Part shown: positions 53,552 through 62,100 of the stretch, in pieces | Numbering within the stretch: the stretch's first letter is position 1 | Layout: every line of letters begins with the position of its first letter | Source of the DNA: an uncultured Flavobacteriaceae bacterium | Lineage (GTDB): Bacteria; Bacteroidota; Bacteroidia; Flavobacteriales; Flavobacteriaceae | DNA: 64,000 nucleotides | Assembly: GCA_937944485.1 (NCBI GenBank) | Contig: CALDYU010000018.1 | Span: forward strand, 62,001-126,000 | Reading direction: 5' to 3' | Position numbers and translations under genes: made by a program | The notes under the pieces: generated by a model | What the model was told of the DNA's origin: nothing | Database searches by the model: none | The model's input: only the letters and a program-made list of their open reading frames with translations

Positions 53552-55003
53552 ATGTATCTTCGAATAAAAATTGTAGTACTTGTTCTTTTACTACTAGTAT
53601 CATGCAAAAGTGATGATGAGGTAGCTACTAGAGTAAATATGCCTCCAATGGCTAAAGCTAAGTCCAATGTGACTTCGGGTACAATACCATTAATAGTTAA
53701 TTTCTTTGGAGAAGATTCTACAGATGATGATTCTGTGGTGAGCTACTCGTGGAATTTTGATGACGGAACGATATCGAATGAAATTAATCCATCTCATACA
53801 TTTGAATCTCCTGGAACCTATCAGGTTATACTTGCAATTAAAGATAAGGAGGGGTTAGAGAATAAAGACAATATTAGTATTGTCGTCAATGATGTAATGA
53901 ACAATACCCCGGTTGCTATTGCTTCTTCAGATCGTATTGAAGGAGAGGCACCCCTTCAAGTAATTTTCACAGGAAGTAATTCTTCAGATGATATGGGAAT
54001 TAGTACTTATTTATGGAAATTTCCGGATAGTGAGGTTTCCGTTTCAGATACTTCATATACATTCGAAACTGCAGGTATTTATGATGTTATGCTAACCGTA
54101 ATAGACACTGAAGGACTGAAAGACATTGACACACTAACAATAACAGTAGTTCCTGAAAACAAAGAAAGAATTGCATGTGATGTCGGAGGTAAGAAGGCGA
54201 ATGAAACGGGGTTGAAAATTTGGTGTTGGGAAGAAATAGATGTGCCTACTGGAGAAATAGGTGGAGGTGACATTTTTAGTAACGATCAATTAGCATTAAG
54301 TATAGAGTGCAACCCCAATCAGGTAATTAAAGAAGAAAATCGTTTGAAGTTCGTATTGAATCCTATTAGTCCTTCTCCGGCGGACTGGTGTAGTAATGAT
54401 TTTAATATACGCTCAGAAATAAGAACAATGCCTTGGGAGATTAATAGCCCTGCCGGTACTGAAGAATGGTTTGGGTGGAGTTATGGTTTTGGCGAAAATT
54501 ATAGCATTGATAAAGAGAATCCTTGGGCCTTTTTTCAAGTACATGATGGTACCATAGGAATAAGCCCTTTAATTTCATTTTGGATAATGAACGAAAATGG
54601 ACCTGGGGGAGGAAATGCAGGAGAAATACATGTCGTAAATACAACGAGTGGTACAAATAATTATGCAACAACTGGTATAATTCCAGAAGCAGGAAAAAAA
54701 TATAACATTGTGGTTCATGTTATCTGGGGCGATGAGTCTAAAGGCTTATTAGAAGTATGGATTGATGGATCGGTAGTTTATAATAAAAAAATAAGAACGA
54801 TTCGAACGAATAACCCCGTTGGAGGTAATGCCAAATTCGGAATTTATAAATGGCCTTGGGCGAATGATGCGAATGTTCAAAAATCTCTAGAGCAAGGTAT
54901 CGAGTCGCTAGAAACTTATATGGGGCCGTTGCGTGCTATTACAAGACGACCCAATGACAGTGACTATGGTAAAAATTCCTACGCTCAAGTGCAACCCCGT
55001 TGA
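53552..55003 (+). CDS. PKD-domain lipoprotein with polysaccharide lyase domain (paralogue 1)
   Basis: A 483-residue surface or periplasmic lipoprotein (lipobox LLLLVSC, Cys at residue 18). Two PKD domains follow (about 30-112 and 117-202), then a beta-jelly-roll lyase domain (about 206-483) that I assign to the heparinase I/glucuronan-lyase-like group (Pfam Polysacc_lyase type). Markers shared with the two paralogues are GLKIWCW, IRSEIRTMPW, GTEEWFGWSYGF, FFQVHDG and KFGIYKWPW, plus four conserved cysteines. The substrate is inferred to be an acidic polysaccharide, perhaps the one made by this locus. Confidence 0.8.
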   Translation: MYLRIKIVVLVLLLLVSCKSDDEVATRVNMPPMAKAKSNVTSGTIPLIVNFFGEDSTDDDSVVSYSWNFDDGTISNEINPSHTFESPGTYQVILAIKDKEGLENKDNISIVVNDVMNNTPVAIASSDRIEGEAPLQVIFTGSNSSDDMGISTYLWKFPDSEVSVSDTSYTFETAGIYDVMLTVIDTEGLKDIDTLTITVVPENKERIACDVGGKKANETGLKIWCWEEIDVPTGEIGGGDIFSNDQLALSIECNPNQVIKEENRLKFVLNPISPSPADWCSNDFNIRSEIRTMPWEINSPAGTEEWFGWSYGFGENYSIDKENPWAFFQVHDGTIGISPLISFWIMNENGPGGGNAGEIHVVNTTSGTNNYATTGIIPEAGKKYNIVVHVIWGDESKGLLEVWIDGSVVYNKKIRTIRTNNPVGGNAKFGIYKWPWANDANVQKSLEQGIESLETYMGPLRAITRRPNDSDYGKNSYAQVQPR

Positions 55004-55159
55004 TATATAGGCAGTTCAACGGATTGAATGTATAATTTCGCAGTATTTGATCGAAAAAATATGTTATTCACTGTATTTTGTCGAATTTTAGAATCATTTG
55101 GCGAATAATTTTTATCCTGATACGTTTCAAATAGGTAGCCGTTTAAGAACAACACTCCT

Positions 55160-56230
55160 ATGAAGAAATATATGAAATTGAAAACTATGACTACTTTTTC
55201 TTATTTGATCGTTTTTTATAGTCTAACTTTTTTACTTAACAATTCGTGTACGAAAGATGCCGATACATTTCGTGCGACAGTTGCAGATGAAAATTTTGAG
55301 GGAATAATTGAAGAAGGAAATGGAGGATCAGGTTCTAATTCAGGCACCGAAGAAGAAAATGATGATGAGAAGAACGACAAGGAAGGCAAAACCTGTGTTA
55401 CCGATGGAGGTAAGGCTAATGAATCAGGTTTGAAAACATGGTGTTGGGGTGATGTTGATGTGCCTTCTGGCGCTTCTAATGGCAGAGACCTTTTTAGTAA
55501 CGGCGAATTAGCACTTAGTATTGAATGTTCTGCCAATCAGGTTATTCAAGAAGAAAATCGCTTAAAATTTGTTTTAAACCCTACAAGCCCCGCGCCTGCT
55601 AGTTGGTGTAAAAATAATTATAATATGCGGGCTGAAATTCGAACGATGCCATGGGAGGTTAGTCATCCAACTGGTACCGAAGAGTGGATTGGGTGGAGCT
55701 ATACTTGGGATGATTATAAAGTAGACCCTACATCTAATTATTCGATTTATCAGGTACATGATGGTAGCGTAGGAACCAATCCTTTAGTAACAATACAGGT
55801 GTTAACCAGTACTTTTGGTGAACCAAATGGTACACTTTGGTTTATTAATAGTTCTCAACGAGAAGCAGGAAGTAGTACTCCTTTTACTTATAATAATCTC
55901 GGCATTGTGCCAAAACAAGGTGAAACGATAAAATTCGTCTTGCGAATTGTTTGGGGAGGTAAAGGGAAAGGCCTTTATCAATTATGGGCGAATGACGTTT
56001 TAGTTGCTGATGTTTCTGAGGCAACGGTAAGACCAAGTAACCCAGTTGGAGGTAATTCGAAATTCGGCATTTACTATTCTAATTGGCGCAGTCAATCAAA
56101 TATTCAAGCTTCAGCTTCAGCAGGAGTTACTAAAATAGCTACATCTATGGGTGCTTTAAAAATAGTAACAAGGAAACCTGGAGATGTAGATTATGGAGAG
56201 AATGCATATAGCCTCGTATATCCGCAATAA
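55160..56230 (+). CDS. Polysaccharide lyase lipoprotein (paralogue 2)
   Basis: A 356-residue lipoprotein (probable lipidated Cys30 in LLNNSC), with a short acidic Gly/Glu/Asp linker (about 50-75) and then the lyase domain (about 80-356). Motifs GLKTWCWGDVDVPSG, MRAEIRTMPW, GTEEWIGWSYTW, YQVHDGS and KFGIYYSNWR match paralogues 1 and 3. It has no PKD domain. The N-terminal stretch CTKDADTFRATV resembles CSKDVETFRDAV in paralogue 3. It lies 156 nt after paralogue 1 and probably has its own promoter. Confidence 0.8.
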   Translation: MKKYMKLKTMTTFSYLIVFYSLTFLLNNSCTKDADTFRATVADENFEGIIEEGNGGSGSNSGTEEENDDEKNDKEGKTCVTDGGKANESGLKTWCWGDVDVPSGASNGRDLFSNGELALSIECSANQVIQEENRLKFVLNPTSPAPASWCKNNYNMRAEIRTMPWEVSHPTGTEEWIGWSYTWDDYKVDPTSNYSIYQVHDGSVGTNPLVTIQVLTSTFGEPNGTLWFINSSQREAGSSTPFTYNNLGIVPKQGETIKFVLRIVWGGKGKGLYQLWANDVLVADVSEATVRPSNPVGGNSKFGIYYSNWRSQSNIQASASAGVTKIATSMGALKIVTRKPGDVDYGENAYSLVYPQ

Positions 56231-56320
56231 AAAAGCGTAGTTTAGTACTTGCGTACGATTTTGCAGATACTAATTATTGATTCACTAAGAGGGGTGAAAT
56301 TTATGCTGCTGAAAAAAAAA

Positions 56321-57409
56321 TTAGGTCTCGTTCAAATACCAGTGATATATTTTTTTAAGTCCTTCCTTCAGACCAATACTATGTTTCCAACCTAAAGCGT
56401 TTAATTTGCTGACTTGGGTGAGTTTTTTCATAGTGCCATCGGGTTTCTGTGTATTAAATACTAAATCACCCTCAAAGCCAATCGTTTTTTTAATGAGCTC
56501 AGATAAATTGCGAATTGAAATATCTTCACCTGTGCCAATGTTAATGTGTGTGTTTCTAATTTCATTTTGATTATGAGCATGAGTATCTTCGAAATTTCTA
56601 TTTTCCATTAGAAAAACACAGGCATCAGCCATATCTTCAGACCAAAGAAATTCTCGCATTGGTTTTCCACTTCCCCAAATTTCTACGGTAACGACTTTAT
56701 CAGTTTGTCGTATTCCGTTTTGACGAAAAATACTCAAAATATCTTTTTCAGAAGCGTTTCCATCAATTCCTTTAATAGGTAGTTTATTTAAATCAGCGCG
56801 GATGGACTTCCAATCACCAGTCTCAATAGCTTTGCCTAAATGTATCTTACGAATAAGTGCAGGTAATACATGTGATTTCTCTAAATCAAAATTATCATTA
56901 GGACCATAAAGATTGGTTGGCATTACAGAAATAAAATTGGTTCCGTATTGAAGATTATAACTTTCACACAATTTGATTCCAGCAATCTTTGCAATGGCAT
57001 AAGGTTCGTTTGTATATTCTAAGGTATCGGTCAAAAGATACTCCTCTTTCATTGGTTGCGGACACATTTTAGGATAAATACAGGTGCTTCCTAAAAAAAG
57101 TAATTTTTTTACTTGATGAATATAGCTTTGATGAATAACATTGTTTTGAATCATTAGATTTTCAAACAGAAAATCACCACGAAAGGTATTGTTGGCCAAA
57201 ATACCACCAACTTTGGCTGCTGCCAAAAAAACGAATTCAGGTCGTTCTTTTTTAAAAAAATCAGCAACAGCATTCGAGTCTGTCAAATCTAATTCATTGT
57301 GGGTTCTTAGAACAAAATTGTCGTAGCCCTTAGTTTTTAAATTTTTCAATATGGCGCTGCCTACCAAACCTCTATGACCTGCTATATATATTTTAGCGTC
57401 TTTCTTCAT
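56321..57409 (-). CDS. fcl: GDP-L-fucose synthase
   Basis: Fcl (WcaG) epimerises and reduces GDP-4-keto-6-deoxymannose to GDP-L-fucose. The 362-residue protein has the NAD(P)-binding GHRGLVGSAI, the active-site Ser in GSTCIYP, YAIAKIAGIKLC with the catalytic Tyr and Lys, and SVMPTNLYGPNDNFD. It is longer than the ~320-residue E. coli enzyme because of an insertion of about 35 residues near 200-240 (RADLNKLPIKGIDGNASEK). Its start is 9 nt after the gmd stop. It should supply fucose to the polysaccharide made here. Confidence 0.94.
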   Translation of the reverse strand: MKKDAKIYIAGHRGLVGSAILKNLKTKGYDNFVLRTHNELDLTDSNAVADFFKKERPEFVFLAAAKVGGILANNTFRGDFLFENLMIQNNVIHQSYIHQVKKLLFLGSTCIYPKMCPQPMKEEYLLTDTLEYTNEPYAIAKIAGIKLCESYNLQYGTNFISVMPTNLYGPNDNFDLEKSHVLPALIRKIHLGKAIETGDWKSIRADLNKLPIKGIDGNASEKDILSIFRQNGIRQTDKVVTVEIWGSGKPMREFLWSEDMADACVFLMENRNFEDTHAHNQNEIRNTHINIGTGEDISIRNLSELIKKTIGFEGDLVFNTQKPDGTMKKLTQVSKLNALGWKHSIGLKEGLKKIYHWYLNET

Positions 57410-57418
57410 TAAAATATT

Positions 57419-58531
57419 TTATTCAAAATAATTCATAGTTCGATACCCGCCTTCTTGTAAATAAGTGTCTTTTTGCATGAGTTTCAAATCACTTTGCATC
57501 ATATCTTTTACAAGGGCTTCTAAGTCATACTCAGGCGTCCAACCTAGTTTGGTATTTGCTTTTGTGGGGTCGCCAATGAGTAAATCAACTTCAGTTGGTC
57601 TGAAATAACGCGGGTCTACCACAACGACTTCTTTGCCAATTTCTAACTGGTACTTTGGATTTTCACATGCAGTAACAATTGCTTTCTCAGCTTCTCCTTC
57701 CCCAGTAAATTCAAGTGAAATTCCAACTTCACCAAAACTCATACGTACGAAATCTCTAACTGTTGTAGTTTTTCCTGTTGCAATAACCCAATCTTCTGGT
57801 GCATCGGCTTGCAGAATCATCCACATCATGCGAACATAATCCTTAGCGTGACCCCAATCACGTTTAGCATCTAAATTTCCTAAGTAGACTTTATCTTGTA
57901 ATCCCAATGCAATTCTTGATGTGGCTCTAGTTATTTTTCGAGTAACAAAAGTCTCACCTCTTATAGGGGACTCATGATTAAATAAAATGCCATTACAGGC
58001 ATACATACCATAAGCTTCACGATAATTTACGGTAATCCAATAGGCATACATTTTTGCGACAGCGTATGGGCTTCTAGGATAGAAAGGGGTTGTTTCTGAT
58101 TGAGGTACTTCCTGTACTTTTCCATACAACTCAGAAGTCGAAGCTTGGTATATTCTAGTTTTCTTTTCAAGACCAAGCAAGCGTACGGCATCTAAAATTC
58201 GTAAGGTGCCTATGCCATCCGCATTTGCAGTATATTCAGGTGTTTCAAAAGATACTGCAACGTGGCTCATGGCTGCTAAGTTGTAGATTTCATCGGGTTG
58301 TATTTCCTGTATAAGTCGTATGAGATTAGTACTGTCGGTCATATCGCCATAATGTAAATGAAGGTTTCTTCCTTCTACATGAGGGTCTTGATACAAGTGA
58401 TCAATACGATCAGTATTAAATAATGACGAACGTCTTTTTAAACCGTGTACAATGTAATTCTTTCTTAATAAAAACTCAGCTAGGTAGGCACCATCCTGAC
58501 CTGTGATTCCTGTGATAAGGCATTTTTTCAT
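57419..58531 (-). CDS. gmd: GDP-mannose 4,6-dehydratase
   Basis: Gmd converts GDP-mannose to GDP-4-keto-6-deoxymannose, the first step to GDP-fucose. It has 370 residues, the nucleotide-binding [15 protein letters not shown], the active-site Thr/Ser-Glu in [13 protein letters not shown], the catalytic [12 protein letters not shown] (Tyr, Lys) and [19 protein letters not shown]. All key residues are present. It heads a two-gene operon with fcl on the minus strand, divergent from the third lyase. Confidence 0.96.
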   Translation of the reverse strand: MKKCLITGITGQDGAYLAEFLLRKNYIVHGLKRRSSLFNTDRIDHLYQDPHVEGRNLHLHYGDMTDSTNLIRLIQEIQPDEIYNLAAMSHVAVSFETPEYTANADGIGTLRILDAVRLLGLEKKTRIYQASTSELYGKVQEVPQSETTPFYPRSPYAVAKMYAYWITVNYREAYGMYACNGILFNHESPIRGETFVTRKITRATSRIALGLQDKVYLGNLDAKRDWGHAKDYVRMMWMILQADAPEDWVIATGKTTTVRDFVRMSFGEVGISLEFTGEGEAEKAIVTACENPKYQLEIGKEVVVVDPRYFRPTEVDLLIGDPTKANTKLGWTPEYDLEALVKDMMQSDLKLMQKDTYLQEGGYRTMNYFE

Positions 58532-58973
58532 ACTATGAAGAAATTGGTATTAATACTATTTTGGCAAAGATTAAATTTTAAATCTGTTTATAGGTTAAAA
58601 TTCTTTGAAAAGGTAGAAATATCAGATGAAGTTATTTGCCCTTTTTTTAGGCTAACTAAAAATTTAATTTAATTTAAAACTGTATTAATTAGCATTAGAT
58701 TGTGGTTAATTGTCTACTCTTCTTCTTTTTGCTAAAGAACGTAACTTTTTGGTATGTAGGTAATATAATTACAGATACGTTTATGAATAATGGAAAGCCG
58801 ATAATTTTTAAAATAACACACTAAAAATTGTTTAAAAACGTATTAATAAAGCGAAAAGTTAAAATTATGCGTATTTCATCGAATATATAGGGAGTCCAAC
58901 GACTTTTTGAAATTTGGTTACGTATTTTCAAGGTCACCTATTTTTTGTAGTAGTAAACCCAAATTATTTTTTC
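58532..58973. other. 442-bp A/T-rich divergent intergenic region
   Basis: It lies between gmd (minus) and the third lyase (plus) and should carry both promoters. I saw no gene, no strong hairpin and no clean TTG/TAnnTTTG promoter. On the minus strand TAATCTTTG near 58565-58573 has one base too many between TA and TTTG, so I do not call it. Confidence 0.5.
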
Positions 58974-61139
58974 ATGAAGTTACTCCCATCTTTGATTAAA
59001 ACCTACGTGCCACATCTTTTTGTATTGTTATTCCTTTTAGTTCTTTCTTGTAGCAAAGACGTAGAAACTTTTCGCGATGCTGTTTTAACTGAAGATATAA
59101 ATTCTTTAGAAGATCAGACGGATTCTAATAATGAAAATATAAATCAAGACGAAAATCAAGATTCTACAAAGGAAGATTTTGAAAGTAGAGTAACTGTTTT
59201 CCCCGCATTACAGGATGTTTATTTGCAAAATGGAATCGGTTACAATCAAGAGATAATTCGCTTACAAGAAAATTTTAGAAGAAGTTATTTGCAGTTTGAT
59301 TTGAGTCAAATTGATACCATTGGAGGAACAATTACTTCTGCTGTATTAGAGTTTATCATCGATACCGATGATGGCAATGGTATTATTCAATTGTTTAAAG
59401 GAAATTCAAACGAATGGTTAGAGACTGATTTTTCTATAGACTCAGCTCCAGAAGAGAATGAATTGTTAGGAGAAGTTGAGCAAAATTATAATGTTGAAGA
59501 AAAAGTGCGGATAAATTTAGATACTGATCAACTGCTTCCAGAGGTATCTACTTTAGTTTTGATCCATAAAAATGGTGATGATTTAGCATTTGCTTCTAAA
59601 GAAAATAAATTCAAACTAGGAGCCAGATTATTAGTTGAATATGATTCACCTGCAGCAGCTAAAACCATTATTATCGAAGATAGTCAGAATATAGAGGAAG
59701 AACCTGAAGAAGAAGAGACAACAGAAGAAGAAACTACTGAAGAAGAGACAACAGAAGAAGAGACAACACAAAATATTGCACCAACAGCTATAGCTGAAGC
59801 GAATCATAATGAGGGAGAAGCGCCACTTCAGGTTTCGTTTAATGGTAGTAAATCTTCTGACGATAAAGGCATTTCAAGTTATTTGTGGAATTTTAAGGAT
59901 GGTTCTTCCTCAAGTCTTGAGAATCCAACACATACATTTAATACTCCGGGTAGTTATATTGTTGAATTAGTTGTTAAAGATGAAAATGGGCTGACCGATA
60001 TGGATACGGTGACTATAACGGTAAAGGAGCCAAAGAATGAAGCTCCTGTAGCTAGGGCTTCTGCAAACATTACAGTTGGTAAGGCTCCGTTGAATGTTAA
60101 TTTTACTGGTAGTGATTCTTCAGATGATCAGGCTATTGATAGTTACCTATGGAAATTTAAAGATGGTTCAACATCAAATTTGAGCAACCCGTCCCATACC
60201 TTCAATACGCCAGGAATTTATTACGTTGATTTGTTTGTTAGTGATGCTCAAGGATTAACGGATTTTGTTGGAATTACAATTACAGTTGAAGAAGAAATAG
60301 ATTATTCATGTAACACGAATGGTGGTTTTGCTGGTGATTCTGGTTTGAAAACATGGTGCTGGGGTGATATAGATGTCCCTTCTGGATCTTCAAGTGGAAG
60401 AGATAGTTTTAGTCAAGGACAATTGGCATTGAGCGTGGAATGTAGTGCAAACCAAGTTGTGAAAGAAGGAAATCGTTTGAAATTTGTAGTCAACCCTACA
60501 AGTCCCGCAGCGGCTAGTTGGTGTAATAATAATTATAATCTTCGTTCTGAAATTAGAACTATGCCTTGGAATATTGACCTTCCTTCAGGCACCGAAGAAT
60601 GGATTGGGTTTAGCTATGGTTTTGGAGATTCGTATGTTGCCGATCCTGTAAACAATTGGGTTTTTTATCAAGCACATGAGGGCTCAGAAGGCAAAAATCC
60701 ACTAATTTCTTTACAAGTTAACAGTAGGGCAACCAATAATCATAAGACGGGTGAAATAGTTGTAGTTAATGCCGCACATGAAGGTACCTATAATATATAT
60801 CACGGCACGAATGTAATTCCTAAAGCGGGCGAAACAGTTGATATTGTGTTGCACATAATTTGGGCAGATGATAATACAGGTTTATTAGAAGTTTGGATAA
60901 ACGGAAATAAATTGGTTGATGAGCAAACAAGAACTGTATACAGATCATCTAGAGTGGGAGGTAATTCAAAATTTGGAATTTACAAAGCGTCTTGGCGAAG
61001 TGCATCGGGGATTCAAAATTCTGCAAACCATGGTGTGCGCAATCTGGAGACTTTTATGGGACCATTGCGAATTATTACAAGAAAATCTAATGATAGTAAT
61101 TACCGTAAGTACTCGTACAATGATGTTGTACCAAGGTGA
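58974..61139 (+). CDS. Multidomain lipoprotein: CBM96-like, two PKD and polysaccharide lyase domain (paralogue 3)
   Basis: A 721-residue lipoprotein (lipobox LLVLSC, Cys26). In order: a DNRLRE/CBM96-like beta domain (about 70-225, with RRSYLQFDLSQI), a Glu-Thr repeat linker (EEETT four times, about 246-265), two PKD domains (about 272-355 and 360-440) and a lyase domain (about 445-721) with GLKTWCWGDIDVPSG, LRSEIRTMPW, GTEEWIGFSYGF and KFGIYKASWR. I chose ATG 58974 because it is followed directly by a normal signal peptide; the upstream non-ATG start at 58914 would add 20 odd residues. Related CBM96 domains bind alginate; the ligand here is unknown. Confidence 0.82.
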   Translation: MKLLPSLIKTYVPHLFVLLFLLVLSCSKDVETFRDAVLTEDINSLEDQTDSNNENINQDENQDSTKEDFESRVTVFPALQDVYLQNGIGYNQEIIRLQENFRRSYLQFDLSQIDTIGGTITSAVLEFIIDTDDGNGIIQLFKGNSNEWLETDFSIDSAPEENELLGEVEQNYNVEEKVRINLDTDQLLPEVSTLVLIHKNGDDLAFASKENKFKLGARLLVEYDSPAAAKTIIIEDSQNIEEEPEEEETTEEETTEEETTEEETTQNIAPTAIAEANHNEGEAPLQVSFNGSKSSDDKGISSYLWNFKDGSSSSLENPTHTFNTPGSYIVELVVKDENGLTDMDTVTITVKEPKNEAPVARASANITVGKAPLNVNFTGSDSSDDQAIDSYLWKFKDGSTSNLSNPSHTFNTPGIYYVDLFVSDAQGLTDFVGITITVEEEIDYSCNTNGGFAGDSGLKTWCWGDIDVPSGSSSGRDSFSQGQLALSVECSANQVVKEGNRLKFVVNPTSPAAASWCNNNYNLRSEIRTMPWNIDLPSGTEEWIGFSYGFGDSYVADPVNNWVFYQAHEGSEGKNPLISLQVNSRATNNHKTGEIVVVNAAHEGTYNIYHGTNVIPKAGETVDIVLHIIWADDNTGLLEVWINGNKLVDEQTRTVYRSSRVGGNSKFGIYKASWRSASGIQNSANHGVRNLETFMGPLRIITRKSNDSNYRKYSYNDVVPR
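59709..59768 (+). repeat. In-frame tandem repeat, four 15-nt units (EEETT)
   Basis: Four 15-base units encode Glu-Glu-Glu-Thr-Thr in the linker of the third lyase. Two of the units (59739-59753 and 59754-59768) are identical at the DNA level and the others differ by synonymous changes. Unit gain or loss would keep the frame and change linker length. Confidence 0.9.
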
Positions 61140-61176
61140 TTTAGGAATTTGTGGCATTAGAAATATTAATTTCCCA

Positions 61177-62097
61177 CTATTCTTTTTTGATATAATCGGT
61201 AATAATTTTTGAAAATAATGTAGCGCCCTTATCATTTAAATGAGACGCATCATTAAATAAATAGTATTTTTTCTTAAAATGACTACTCCCATTAAGGTTA
61301 ATTAATGGAATCTTTTCTTCAGTTGCAATTTCCTTCATTTTTTTCATAGAATTTGTATTTGTTATATTTTCATTGTTGGCCAACGGAGAAAGTACGAGTA
61401 ACAAATCTATATCATTTCGTTTTGCTGATTGAATAAATGAAGAAAACGCATTTATGAAATTTTTATCTAGCAATTGTTCTTGCTGGTGTAAGTGTGTTAT
61501 TATTTTTTTAGGATTCTCCATACTTCCAGATAGAGGTAAATAACCATTGTAATCTTTTTGCGGAGAAAAAAAGTATCTAATAGCATGTACAATCGTAGAA
61601 TTATTTTGGTATGCTTTCAAAAGTAGTTTGACGTCAGAGAATTTTGATTTAATACTGATTACTGGTTTGATAATTTCTCGATGTTGCCAATAGTATGGAT
61701 TGAAATCAGAGAGCCTTTCGTATGCGTCTTCTCTTTCATACAACCAATTATAATCAATGTTTAATATTATCAATTTTGGCTTTATACGCTTTAATACAAT
61801 TTTCTGAAGCGCATTATGAAAAATAATTCCTTGCCCTTGAACCCCAGCATTATGAGTAGTTAACTCAAGTTCTTCCTCAAATATTTTAGGAATATAGTGC
61901 CGATTTGCATGTGAACTTCCAAATATGAAAATTTCGCTCGAAGCATTAGCAATAGTATGTGTAATTCGAGCTTGTTTACCTGTTTTTTGACTGAAGTACA
62001 CTTGTCTTGCTGCAAAGCCAAAAATCAAATCGACTAGCAAAAGAGTCACGAAAAACTTACCTGATTTAATGAATAAGAGCTTATAATCGTTTTTCAT
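61177..62097 (-). CDS. SGNH-like protein, partner of the MBOAT acyltransferase
   Basis: A 306-residue protein with one N-terminal membrane helix (about 12-30) and an extracytoplasmic SGNH-like domain. The nucleophile block is IFIFGSSHANRH (Ser at about residue 62) and the Asp-x-x-His block near the end is NDASHLNDKGA. Such proteins act after MBOAT proteins in O-acylation of polysaccharides, by analogy with AlgI/AlgJ/AlgX; this role is inferred. It starts 3 nt after the MBOAT stop and is convergent with the third lyase gene, 37 nt apart. Confidence 0.82.
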   Translation of the reverse strand: MKNDYKLLFIKSGKFFVTLLLVDLIFGFAARQVYFSQKTGKQARITHTIANASSEIFIFGSSHANRHYIPKIFEEELELTTHNAGVQGQGIIFHNALQKIVLKRIKPKLIILNIDYNWLYEREDAYERLSDFNPYYWQHREIIKPVISIKSKFSDVKLLLKAYQNNSTIVHAIRYFFSPQKDYNGYLPLSGSMENPKKIITHLHQQEQLLDKNFINAFSSFIQSAKRNDIDLLLVLSPLANNENITNTNSMKKMKEIATEEKIPLINLNGSSHFKKKYYLFNDASHLNDKGATLFSKIITDYIKKE

Positions 62098-62100
62098 AAT

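Noticed and set aside
59709-59768. Short direct repeats as a CRISPR array
   Set aside because: Units are contiguous, 15 nt, in frame within a coding region and lack spacers.
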